Assembly (NCBI GenBank): GCA_035512595.1 | Contig: DATKDU010000336.1 | Coordinates: 1-17,452, forward strand | DNA: 17,452 bases | Reading direction: 5' to 3' | Source of the DNA: DATKDU01 sp035512595 | Lineage (GTDB): Bacteria; Planctomycetota; Planctomycetia; Pirellulales; Pirellulaceae | Shown: piece after piece, positions 1 through 6,305 of the stretch | How the letters are laid out: each line of letters opens with the position of its first letter | Numbering within the stretch: position 1 is the stretch's first letter | Translations under genes and position numbers: made by a program | The notes under the pieces: model-generated | What the model was told of the DNA's origin: nothing | Database searches by the model: none | Seen by the model: only the letters and a program-made list of their open reading frames with translations

Positions 1-154
1 CCTCCAGGTCCGAGCCGCCACACTGAGTGATGACGACCGCCTGTCGAAACACATTCACAGGCGCCCCGGCAACCCCTTCACACGTCGCCCCAAACCACCC
101 AATTCAACTGGCGAATCCTGCAAAAGCTGAAATGCACCCTTTTTGCACTTGCGC
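1..154. other. Left-edge intergenic sequence, no gene seen
   Basis: No open frame here shows a recognisable family or a ribosome binding site. It lies downstream of the minus-strand oxidoreductase stop (155-157). A short T-rich patch near 139-150 (CCCTTTTTGCAC) gives no convincing terminator hairpin on the minus strand. I see nothing else supportable. Confidence 0.5.
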
Positions 155-1225
155 TCAGCGATCCAGCGGCAGGTGGCAGGCCCTAAGCAGCGATTCCTGG
201 ACGGCCAGATCGTGCTCGTAGGAGAAATCGCCGGCCTTTTCGCCGCGAATGACGCGCGCCATGTCGGCCGCATCATCCACGTAGCGGGTGTATTTGGGCA
301 GCGGCACGTCTTGATAGCCGGCTTGGTACTCGCCGCGGGGGCGCGACAGGGTCAGCCGGCCGCGCGGGTCATCCAGCGGCTGGATGTGAAACGTCCCCTC
401 AGTGCCGCAGACGGTCAGGTGACGCCGCGCAAAGCCGTCCACTTCCTGAGCGCTGCTCTTCACGCTGGCGCTCGCCTTGTCGTACGTGAACACGGCGAGC
501 ATGTTGTCCAGCAGCGTGTCGTCCAGCGGCGAAGCATGCTGATGGAAGCCGCTGACTTCTTTCGGTTTGCCCAAGATGCCGATGACCAGATCGACGACGT
601 GGCAGCCCAGCTCGAACAAAATTCCGCCCGGATATTCGGCCAGCCGTTTTCTCTCGGCCGGCGGCACGACTTTGCTCATCACGGCGTGGACTTCAAAAAT
701 CTCGCCGAGCCAGCCGCTTTTGATAAACTCCTTCAGCTTCAAAAAGCCCGGGTTGTAGCGGAACATATAACCCATCTGCACCAGCAGCTTTTGCCTCTCG
801 GCCGACTCCAGAATCCGCGCAAATTGCGGCAGGGACTCGCCGGCCGGCTTGTCGAGGTGGATGTGCTTCCCCGCGCTCATGCACGCCTCGGCCGTATCCA
901 AGAGATCGCGAACGCGGGTCTCGACGAGCACCGCTTGAAGTCCCGGCTGATTGAGAAGCTGCTCCTGCGTCATCCACGGCAGGTCTTTGTACGGCACTTG
1001 CGACTGGGCCGCCTGGCGAAGCTTCTCGTCGGGTTCGACAATGCCGACGACTTCGTAGTCGGCCGACTGGCGATAGACGGCGAGCTTGCTGGCGTGCGCG
1101 TGGCCGACGCCGATCTGGCCGATCTTGATCGGCGCTCTCTTGGGCTCGGCGGCGCGGGCGGGGCGAAGCGCGGCAGCGGCGCACATAGCACTTGCTGCTG
1201 CCAGGAAGCTACGTCTGGATGGCAT
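155..1225 (-). CDS. Tat-exported Gfo/Idh/MocA family oxidoreductase
   Basis: This 356-residue protein is a predicted NAD(P)-dependent sugar or cyclitol dehydrogenase acting outside the cytoplasm. It begins with a twin-arginine signal (SRRSFL at residues 3-8, then an alanine-rich stretch ending near ARA at 25). A Rossmann-type nucleotide site follows (IGQIGVGHAH, 35-44), in which the usual third glycine position is divergent. The family EKP lysine motif appears as HLDKPAG with Lys126. The substrate-pocket signature is ELGCHVVDL, with His209 and Asp212. Length is normal for the family. Its ATG overlaps the stop of the upstream DUF1501 gene by one base (TAATG at 1223-1227), so translation is probably coupled. 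Planctomycetes carry many exported paralogues, and the substrate cannot be told from sequence. The family call is firm; the reaction is inference. Confidence 0.9.
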   Translation of the reverse strand: MPSRRSFLAAASAMCAAAALRPARAAEPKRAPIKIGQIGVGHAHASKLAVYRQSADYEVVGIVEPDEKLRQAAQSQVPYKDLPWMTQEQLLNQPGLQAVLVETRVRDLLDTAEACMSAGKHIHLDKPAGESLPQFARILESAERQKLLVQMGYMFRYNPGFLKLKEFIKSGWLGEIFEVHAVMSKVVPPAERKRLAEYPGGILFELGCHVVDLVIGILGKPKEVSGFHQHASPLDDTLLDNMLAVFTYDKASASVKSSAQEVDGFARRHLTVCGTEGTFHIQPLDDPRGRLTLSRPRGEYQAGYQDVPLPKYTRYVDDAADMARVIRGEKAGDFSYEHDLAVQESLLRACHLPLDR

Positions 1226-2589
1226 TACATCAGCTCGCGGATCGGCTCGATTCCCGGCTCCACCAGGTACTGCGGCCGGCCGCGGAGGTCGAATTGCCGC
1301 GTGTTCAGGTCGAGCCCCGCCTTGGCGTAGAGGGTGGCAAAGACTTCCTGGAACTTGATCGGTCGATCGACCGGATACTCGGCATGCTTGTTGGTGCGGC
1401 CGATCACCTGGCCGAGCTTCATGCCGCCGCCGGCGACCACCGCGGCATTGGCCTGCGGCCAGTGGTCGCGGCTGTTGCGGCTATTGAGCCGCGGCGTGCG
1501 GCCAAACTCGCCCCACACGACGACGCTCACATCTTTGTCCAGGCCCCGGTCGTGCAGATCCTGCAAGAGCGACGAGAGCCCCGAATCGAGCAGCGGGAAA
1601 TCTCGCTTGGAGTTGACGAAATTCATGCCGTCGCCGCCGTGCCAATCCCAGCGGATGAAGTTCATGGAGATGGCCCGCGCGCCGGCTTCGACCAGCCGCC
1701 GGGCGATGCAGAAGTTGCGGACCATTCGCGGCGCACCGTCCCGCTCGAAGGCCGGATCATCGACGCCGTATTTTTCCAGCGACTTGGGATCCTCCAGCGA
1801 CAGATCGAGCGCGTCGGCCAGCTTGCTCGAGGTGAGAATGCCCATCGCCTTCTGAGCGAAGGCATCCAGGCCGTCCATCGAGCCGCTGGTGTCCGCCTCG
1901 CGGCGGAACTTGTCGAGTGCACTGCGGAGCGAATCGCGGTCGCCGAGCCGGTCGAGGGTGATCCCCTGGAGCTCCATGTTCTCCGTCTTGCGCTTCTCGG
2001 TCGCTTCGCGATCGACGACCTTGAACGGCGAGTGTCCCAGGCCCAAAAAGCCGCCGTCGCCCGAATCGCCCCAGCCGAAATTGCCGCAGCGGTACATCAG
2101 GCTGATGTTGGGCGGCACGGCGGGATTTGCATTCCCCTTGAGCCGGCTGAGCCAGGCCCCGAACTGCGGCCAGCCCCCCGGCGGCGGCTGCTGCCCCCGC
2201 TTGTGCCCCGTCATGCACTGGTAGGCGTTGTGTTCGCCCGCGCTGTCGGCCAGCGAGCGAATGATGGCGAACTTGTCGGCCATCTTGGCCAGCTGCGGGA
2301 AGAGCTCGCAGAATTCCATCCCCGGCACGTTCGACCGGATCGGGCTGTATTCGCCGCGGATTTCGGCCGGCGCCTCGGGCTTCAGGTCCCACATGTCGAT
2401 GTGGGGCGGGCCGCCGGGCAGAAAGACGTTGATGATCGCCTTGTGCGAGCGGCCGCTCTGCGCTTCGGCCCGCAACATCTGCGGGAGTGCCAAGCCTCCA
2501 AGCGCCATGCCGCCGATCGTGAGGAAATCGCGGCGACGTAACGAATCGCAGAATTTGCCGTGCGATTGATTGCCGTAGATCGTCAGCAT
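1225..2589 (-). CDS. DUF1501 domain protein, Tat-exported
   Basis: This 454-residue protein belongs to the DUF1501 family, a sulfatase/alkaline-phosphatase-like fold that is very abundant in planctomycetes and has no settled biochemical role. I chose the ATG at 2589 because AGGAG (2596-2600) sits six bases upstream; an in-frame start at 2625 would add 12 residues that lack an equally good site. A Tat motif, RRRDFL, lies at residues 18-23 and is followed by a hydrophobic Gly/Ala/Leu stretch. Family signatures seen are the early FLPGGPPHIDMWDLKP block, RSLADSAGEHNAYQ in the middle, and late blocks GEFGRTPRLN, RDHWP and VAGGGMKLGQVIG. It is first in an operon with the oxidoreductase. The usual DUF1549/DUF1553 cytochrome-type partner is not in the window. 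A sulfatase activity should not be assumed. Confidence 0.92.
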   Translation of the reverse strand: MLTIYGNQSHGKFCDSLRRRDFLTIGGMALGGLALPQMLRAEAQSGRSHKAIINVFLPGGPPHIDMWDLKPEAPAEIRGEYSPIRSNVPGMEFCELFPQLAKMADKFAIIRSLADSAGEHNAYQCMTGHKRGQQPPPGGWPQFGAWLSRLKGNANPAVPPNISLMYRCGNFGWGDSGDGGFLGLGHSPFKVVDREATEKRKTENMELQGITLDRLGDRDSLRSALDKFRREADTSGSMDGLDAFAQKAMGILTSSKLADALDLSLEDPKSLEKYGVDDPAFERDGAPRMVRNFCIARRLVEAGARAISMNFIRWDWHGGDGMNFVNSKRDFPLLDSGLSSLLQDLHDRGLDKDVSVVVWGEFGRTPRLNSRNSRDHWPQANAAVVAGGGMKLGQVIGRTNKHAEYPVDRPIKFQEVFATLYAKAGLDLNTRQFDLRGRPQYLVEPGIEPIRELM

Positions 2590-2595
2590 GGGATG

Positions 2596-2600
2596 CTCCT
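2596..2600 (-). promoter_or_regulatory. Shine-Dalgarno site that sets the DUF1501 start
   Basis: Reading the minus strand, AGGAG is followed by a six-base spacer and ATG at 2589. This favours the internal ATG over the longer in-frame start at 2625. Confidence 0.75.
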
Positions 2601-2658
2601 TGATCGGTGCGGGAGGCGCAACCACAGCGCCGCCGGTTGAGGCCGGACTCCACCGATA

Positions 2659-2687
2659 AGTATCGGCTTATTCTTTGGCAGATGCAA
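2659..2687 (-). promoter_or_regulatory. Possible promoter of the DUF1501-oxidoreductase operon, overlapping a palindrome
   Basis: On the minus strand TTGCAT (2687-2682), a 17-base spacer and GATACT (2664-2659) form a weak sigma70-like pair. The -10 lies inside an inverted repeat, CCGATA-AG-TATCGG (2653-2666), which could be an operator half-site pair. The hexamers are only 3/6 and 4/6 matches, so this is tentative. Confidence 0.3.
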
Positions 2688-2788
2688 GCGCATTGGACCA
2701 ATCTTTGCACCCGCTGGCCGCTGCCCGCCGGTTGCCTAGACTACAGGCAGCCTCGGTGCGGCGCGCGTGATTGCTCAAGGAGCCTCGG

Positions 2789-3589
2789 ATGGTCTTTCCC
2801 ATTGGCGACGACAACTCGGACCGCACGATCTTTCCGTATGTCACGGTCGCGCTGATTGCGATCAACGCGCTCGTGTTCGTGATCCCGCAGGGGATGGGAA
2901 CCAACGACGCGTTCACGATGGCCTTCTCGACGGTGCCGGCGGAGATCGTCTCGGGGAAGGACCTGGTGACGGAAGACAGGGTCGTCCAGCTCGAACTTCC
3001 TGATGGAAGCGTGAGGCCGGTCGAAGTGCCGGGCCTCGAGCCGACGCCGATCTCGGTCTACATCACGCTGCTGACGAGCATGTTCATGCACGGCGGCTGG
3101 GCGCACATCCTGGGGAACATGTGGTTCCTCTGGATTTTCGGCGACAACATCGAGGAGGACCTGGGGCGCGGGCGGTACATCGCGTTTTACTTGTTGTGCG
3201 GCCTCTTGGCCTCGCTGGCGCACGTCTTCGTTAGCGCCTGGGGGGATTCGGCCCAGATTCCCAGCCTCGGTGCGTCGGGGGCGATCAGCGGCGTGATGGG
3301 TGCGTACCTGGTCCTCCATCCGAAGCGGCGCGTCACCGTGCTCCTCCTCCGCATGATGACGCAAGTCCCCGGCTACGTAGCCGTCGGCATCTGGTTCGTG
3401 TTCCAGATCGTCGCCAGCCTGCCGATGCTCGGCGGCATGTCCGGCGGCGGCGTCGCCTACGCGGCCCACATCGGCGGCTTCATCGCGGGAGCGGCACTGG
3501 CCAAGCCGTTCGTCATCGGCCGGCCGGCGAAGCAGACCTACGTCGATCGGGGGGACTACCACTCTCCCCGGCGGCGGGACCAATGGTAG
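2789..3589 (+). CDS. Rhomboid family intramembrane serine protease
   Basis: This 266-residue polytopic membrane protein is a predicted rhomboid protease, cleaving transmembrane substrates within the bilayer. The ATG at 2789 is preceded by AAGGAG (2777-2782) with a six-base spacer; an in-frame TTG at 2771 has no such site. Visible features are a first membrane helix (about residues 14-34), a soluble insert (about 50-85), the HGGWAHILGN loop and helix (His101, His106, Asn110), and the catalytic serine in GASG (Ser163). The catalytic histidine is His227 in YAAHIGGFIAG. Both dyad residues are present, so the enzyme should be active. The C-terminal tail is short and basic. The TAG stop falls inside a dispersed palindromic repeat (3586-3611), so the original C-terminus may have been altered. 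It stands alone, diverging from the DUF1501 operon. Substrate unknown. Confidence 0.93.
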   Translation: MVFPIGDDNSDRTIFPYVTVALIAINALVFVIPQGMGTNDAFTMAFSTVPAEIVSGKDLVTEDRVVQLELPDGSVRPVEVPGLEPTPISVYITLLTSMFMHGGWAHILGNMWFLWIFGDNIEEDLGRGRYIAFYLLCGLLASLAHVFVSAWGDSAQIPSLGASGAISGVMGAYLVLHPKRRVTVLLLRMMTQVPGYVAVGIWFVFQIVASLPMLGGMSGGGVAYAAHIGGFIAGAALAKPFVIGRPAKQTYVDRGDYHSPRRRDQW

Positions 3590-3611
3590 GGCACTTGCTC
3601 CGCGAGTGCCC
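3586..3611. repeat. Palindromic repeat unit overlapping the rhomboid stop codon
   Basis: A 10-bp stem (one G-T pair) with a three-base loop: GGGCACTTGC (3589-3598), TCC, GCGAGTGCCC (3602-3611). The 26-base unit from 3586 matches the unit at 6151-6176 at 24 positions, and the right end of the 6151-6304 element is a third, inverted relative. The TAG of the rhomboid gene (3587-3589) is the first part of the repeat. The hairpin could also help end transcription from either side, but it has no T-run. Confidence 0.8.
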
Positions 3612-3654
3612 AGACGGACCCCAATGGAGGCATGGTGCGGGATCCCGAGCGGGC

Positions 3655-3677
3655 GTTTTGCACCGGTGTTGCAAAAC
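3655..3677. repeat. Inverted repeat, 8-bp arms
   Basis: GTTTTGCA (3655-3662) and TGCAAAAC (3670-3677) flank a short centre containing CCGG. It shares the TTTTGCACC word with the inverted repeat at 3796-3838. Confidence 0.7.
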
Positions 3678-3795
3678 TCATTGGCTCCCAGTCTCAAGAA
3701 GGCCGGCGTCGATTTCTATAAAGCCAGTCACGGCAATCGTTTCGAGGAATCCGCTCCACGGCCGCCAGCCGCTCTGGTCTCAATAACAGGCGGAG

Positions 3796-3838
3796 TTTTG
3801 CACCACTTTGGCCATTTTACCGGGATTTTGGTGCAAAA
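3796..3838. repeat. Inverted repeat, 10-bp arms TTTTGCACCA/TGGTGCAAAA
   Basis: The arms at 3796-3805 and 3829-3838 are perfect complements around a 23-base centre. The motif resembles the repeat at 3655-3677, which suggests a repeated element or a protein-binding site rather than chance. Confidence 0.75.
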
Positions 3839-3863
3839 TTCGGCGGCAGCCGCGGGCGACTGG

Positions 3864-3899
3864 GTTGTTTGACAGCGCGGGGGGAGTCTGTCAAACAAC
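3864..3899. repeat. Inverted repeat, 12-bp perfect arms
   Basis: GTTGTTTGACAG (3864-3875) and CTGTCAAACAAC (3888-3899) pair perfectly around a 12-base G-rich loop. No T-run follows on either strand, so it is not a standard intrinsic terminator. Confidence 0.8.
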
Positions 3900-3945
3900 T
3901 CAGGGGCCAACACAGGCTCGCGGGCCGCCGGCGGCGGTTGCCTGG

Positions 3946-3967
3946 CTGATTCAATTGTCAAAGAACA
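3946..3967 (-). promoter_or_regulatory. boxA-like antitermination sequence
   Basis: On the minus strand the core TGTTCTTTGACAATTG is a close match to the E. coli rRNA boxA region, whose core is TGCTCTTTAACAATT. The following ATCAG also agrees. BoxA RNA is bound by NusB-NusE (S10) in rRNA antitermination. It starts about 20 bases after the predicted start of the promoter at 3995-4022, the usual order in an rRNA leader, but no rRNA gene follows. The match is seen; the function is inferred. Confidence 0.5.
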
Positions 3968-3994
3968 AGGCGGATATGGACCGACGTACACTAT

Positions 3995-4022
3995 ATCCTA
4001 GCAAATAGTGTTCTTCTGTCAA
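3995..4022 (-). promoter_or_regulatory. Strong sigma70-type promoter with overlapping inverted repeat
   Basis: Minus strand: a perfect -35, TTGACA (4022-4017), a 16-base spacer, then TAGGAT (4000-3995) as -10. The start should be near 3988. A run of T on the minus strand just upstream (4035-4041) could act as an UP-like element. A perfect 7-bp inverted repeat, ACACTAT/ATAGTGT (3988-3994 and 4005-4011), spans the spacer and -10 and may be an operator. Transcription would run left into the hairpin-rich gap and toward the 3' end of the rhomboid gene on the other strand. Confidence 0.5.
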
Positions 4023-4028
4023 GGTACG

Positions 4029-4050
4029 GCGAAGAAAAAAACGACTTCGC
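4029..4050 (-). terminator. Weak hairpin with T-run downstream of the membrane-protein gene
   Basis: GCGAAG (4029-4034) and CTTCGC (4045-4050) can pair around a loop that on the minus strand is rich in T (seven in a row at 4041-4035). It lies about 35 bases past the stop at 4085. The T-run is in the loop rather than after the stem, so a terminator role is doubtful. Confidence 0.25.
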
Positions 4051-4084
4051 GAAGCAATCCCTGCCAATCGCTGCGGCGGCGGAA

Positions 4085-4537
4085 TTACTTTTGATAGGGA
4101 TTTTGCGGCCAGTTGCCCGGGGGTGGAGCGTAGGGATTCGTCGGGTCGATCGGCGGCGAGGGGTGCGGCGAATATCCTGCATCTTGATTTGGAAACGGCG
4201 GAAATCCCTGCGGTAGAACACCAGGAGACGGCGGCTCTTTGGCAAAGACTGCGGAAAGCACGATGCATACCAACAAATTCCCGATCACCACCGCGGCCTC
4301 CAATCCGGCGATGAGAGGCAAATTCTATTGCACGTTGGCCGCCTGTCCACGTACGGCAAGCACGAATCCGGCGATGAATCCGACCGCGAAAGCCATCGGC
4401 AGTGTAGCGGTCATTAGTCCGCCGATGATGTACGCCGGAATGCCGCGAACCGGATGCTTGCCGATGACTTTGATTTCGCCCTTCACAAGGGCGACGATTC
4501 CCATAATCGTCATGATGATTTCGACGATAAGACACAT
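4085..4537 (-). pseudogene. Small planctomycete membrane protein gene interrupted by an in-frame TAG
   Basis: From ATG 4537 (GGGAG eight bases upstream) the frame runs 70 codons to a TAG at 4325-4327, then continues open in the same frame for 79 codons to a stop at 4085. The first part has a membrane helix at the N-terminus (CLIVEIIMTIMGIVALV), a basic loop (KGEIKVIGKHPVRG) and a long second hydrophobic stretch (PAYIIGG to GFVLAV). The second part resumes with a third helix (AAVVIGNLLVCIVLSAVFA) and a proline/asparagine-rich tail ending NPYAPPPGNWPQNPYQK. Together they make a normal three-helix protein, so this reads as one gene broken by a nonsense change, most simply CAG to TAG. Alternatives are stop-codon readthrough, two separate proteins (the second from TTG 4319-4321), or a sequencing error. 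I recall similar uncharacterised planctomycete proteins; function unknown. Confidence 0.65.
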
Positions 4538-4662
4538 AGACAGGACTCCCAGATGGGCGGCGACACCGATGAACAGCGGCGGATGCCGACGCCCATCATC
4601 GGCGAGCGGGCGCTCGCTTGCAAGATCGAATTCAGGCGCGTTGCCCTGGGCTGGATGAGGTA

Positions 4663-4675
4663 GGCCCTTCGGGCC
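4663..4675. terminator. Small GC hairpin after the aminotransferase gene
   Basis: GGCCC-TTC-GGGCC forms a five-bp stem 32 bases beyond the stop codon of the minus-strand aminotransferase. There is no T-run, so a terminator role is only a guess from position. Confidence 0.25.
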
Positions 4676-4706
4676 AGCACCGGAACCCTCTGCGTGCAAT
4701 CGCTCG

Positions 4707-6089
4707 TCAAGATTGGCGCGCTAAAGCCGCGTCGTGCAGGTTCTCGTCCAAACAATCCACCACAAAATCCGCGTCGTCCTTGGTGATGCACATCGGCGGC
4801 TTGATCCGCAGGACGTTGCCAAAGAGGCCGCTCTTGCCCAGCAGCAGGCCGCGGTCTTTGGCCATTTCCAGGATCTGCACGGTCTCCGCAGTCGCCGGTT
4901 CTTTGGTGCCGCGGTCGCGGACTAGCTCCACGCCGAGCATCAGCCCCATCCCGCGCACGTCGCCGATGAGGGCGTGCTTGTCTTGCAATTCCAGCAGCCG
5001 GCTCTTGAGGTGCGTCCCGATGCGCAGCGCATTCTCCTGAATCCCCTCGCTGTCGATTACCTCCAGCGTCGCCAGGCCGTAGGTCATCGCCACCGGATTG
5101 CCGCCGAACGTGTTGAAGTGGACCCGGTGCGACAGGGCCGCAGCAATCTCCGGCCGTGTGACGAATGCGCCGATCGCCGTGCCGCCTCCCAGCCCCTTGG
5201 CCATCGTCACCGCGTCGGGAACGACCCCCCAGTTCTCAAAGCCCCAGAATTTGTTTCCCGTGCGCCCGAGGCCGGTCTGCACTTCGTCGGCAATGCACAG
5301 GCCGCCGTAACGCCGGACGATGTCGTAGACAATCTGGAAGTATTCCGGCGGCGGAGTGACGACGCCGCCGACCCCCTGAATCGGCTCGGCGATGAATGCC
5401 GCGATCTGGCCGCTGGTTTCGGTCTGGATCAGGTTCTCGAGGTCCCGGGCGCACTTGATGTCGCAGCTTGGATACGAGAGCCCCAGCGGGCAGCGGTAGC
5501 AGTACGCCGGCAGGGCGTGCTTCACATCGACCGTCGGGTTCGACGGGTACTTCCACGTGCCGACGGCCACCAGCCCCATCGTCCCCTGCGTGCCGCCGTG
5601 GTAGGAGCCGCGGAGGCTGATCACCTCGGCATTTCCCGTGTGCTCGCGGGCCGTGAGGATGGCGATCTCGTTGGCCTCGCTGCCGCTGTTGGTGAAGTAC
5701 GTGTTTTCGAGGTTGCTTCCCGCCGGCATTTTCTCTGCGAGCTTCTGAGCCAGTTGGCCGACGTGCGGATGGATGTAAAGGGTCGTCGTGTGCTGGAGCT
5801 TCCCCACTTGCTCGCGGACGCGCTTCACAACGTGCGGATGGCAATGGCCGACGGAGACGGTGACGACGCCGGCAAACGCGTCGAGATAGCGTTTGCCCTT
5901 CTCGTCCCACACGTACTGCATGTGCCCCTGGCTGATCAGCAGCGGCTCCTGATAGTAGGTCAGGATGCCAGGCATCAGGTACTTCTTCCGCAGCGCGAGG
6001 ACCTCGTCACGCAAGGGGCCGTCGTACGGCGCGGGGACGAAGTCGGTCGGCGGGAGGGTGGCTTTGGCGGAAGAAGCGAGCGGGGTCAT
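4707..6089 (-). CDS. Class III PLP-dependent aminotransferase, AGXT2-like
   Basis: This 460-residue protein is a full-length fold-type I, class III (ornithine/GABA/alanine-glyoxylate) aminotransferase, probably cytosolic. The N-terminal block GHMQYVWDEKGKRYLD...VTVSVGHCHP and the internal block CYRCPLGLSYPSCDIKCA closely resemble animal and bacterial AGXT2 (alanine-glyoxylate / beta-aminoisobutyrate aminotransferase), which is the best guess at the reaction. PLP residues seen are NSGSEANE (134-141, phosphate grip), Asp268 in ADEVQTG (pyridine nitrogen) and Lys298 in TMAKGLGGG (Schiff base). No clear Shine-Dalgarno site precedes ATG 6089, but the reading frame matches the family from about residue 15. 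It sits alone, with a 154-bp repeat element between it and the ResB-CcsA gene. Exact substrate not determinable. Confidence 0.9.
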   Translation of the reverse strand: MTPLASSAKATLPPTDFVPAPYDGPLRDEVLALRKKYLMPGILTYYQEPLLISQGHMQYVWDEKGKRYLDAFAGVVTVSVGHCHPHVVKRVREQVGKLQHTTTLYIHPHVGQLAQKLAEKMPAGSNLENTYFTNSGSEANEIAILTAREHTGNAEVISLRGSYHGGTQGTMGLVAVGTWKYPSNPTVDVKHALPAYCYRCPLGLSYPSCDIKCARDLENLIQTETSGQIAAFIAEPIQGVGGVVTPPPEYFQIVYDIVRRYGGLCIADEVQTGLGRTGNKFWGFENWGVVPDAVTMAKGLGGGTAIGAFVTRPEIAAALSHRVHFNTFGGNPVAMTYGLATLEVIDSEGIQENALRIGTHLKSRLLELQDKHALIGDVRGMGLMLGVELVRDRGTKEPATAETVQILEMAKDRGLLLGKSGLFGNVLRIKPPMCITKDDADFVVDCLDENLHDAALARQS

Positions 6090-6150
6090 GCGTCGAGCGT
6101 GTAGAAGAGTCGGCGGAAAGCTGCCGACATTTTACCGAATGCGGCACTAA

Positions 6151-6304
6151 GTAGGGCACTCGCTCCACGAGTGCCCAATCTGCGCTCACGCGGTGTGCGA
6201 CGGGGTCGGGAGTCGTTTTCGGGCAACGACCGTTCGCCGAAATGCTCGTCGGCCGAAAAAGACTCGCCGACCCCGGCTGCGCACTCGCGGAGCGAGTGCG
6301 CTAC
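6151..6304. repeat. 154-bp compound inverted repeat (MITE- or REP-like element)
   Basis: The ends are inverted copies of the same palindromic unit: GGGCACTCG-loop-CGAGTGCCC (6154-6176) and GCACTCGC-GGA-GCGAGTGC (6281-6299), bordered by GTAG (6151-6154) and CTAC (6301-6304). Inside is a second inverted pair: GGGGTCGG with the following GAGTC/TTTTCGG (6202-6223), and its near-complement ending CCGACCCC (6252-6274). It fills most of the gap between the ResB-CcsA stop (6306) and the aminotransferase start (6089). It carries no coding capacity. A solo copy of the end unit lies at 3586-3611. It may act as a transcription barrier between the two genes. Confidence 0.75.
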
Positions 6305-6305
6305 T

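Larger units (their letters stand above)
3612..3945 (-). other. Non-coding, hairpin-rich region downstream of an rRNA-type leader; candidate structured RNA
   Basis: No reading frame here shows a known domain or a ribosome site. On the minus strand the region follows the promoter and boxA-like element at 3946-4022. It holds three strong inverted repeats in succession: 3864-3899 (12-bp stem), 3796-3838 (10-bp stem) and 3655-3677 (8-bp stem), and it ends at the palindrome 3589-3611. A 9-base word, TTTTGCACC or its complement GGTGCAAAA, occurs three times (3656, 3796, 3830). It could be an untranslated RNA gene, a remnant of an rRNA leader next to a deletion, or a nest of dispersed repeats. I cannot decide between these, and I see no 16S, 23S or 5S sequence in it. 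Confidence 0.35.

Noticed and set aside
143..2541. Long plus-strand open frames (395 and 449 codons) opposite the oxidoreductase and DUF1501 genes
   Set aside because: They are antisense shadows in GC-rich DNA. The minus-strand frames have clear family motifs, Tat signals and a ribosome site.
2741..3697. 318-codon minus-strand frame over the rhomboid gene
   Set aside because: Antisense shadow with low-complexity charged residues. Its LGTRGASA segment is just the translated palindromic repeat, which also appears in another shadow near 6200.
3728..3991. 87-codon minus-strand frame in the hairpin-rich gap
   Set aside because: No ribosome site or family features, and it runs through inverted repeats. 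A non-coding explanation is simpler.
3951..4535. 194-codon minus-strand frame over the membrane-protein gene
   Set aside because: Arg/Ser-rich out-of-frame shadow. The other frame has a good ribosome site and three hydrophobic helices.
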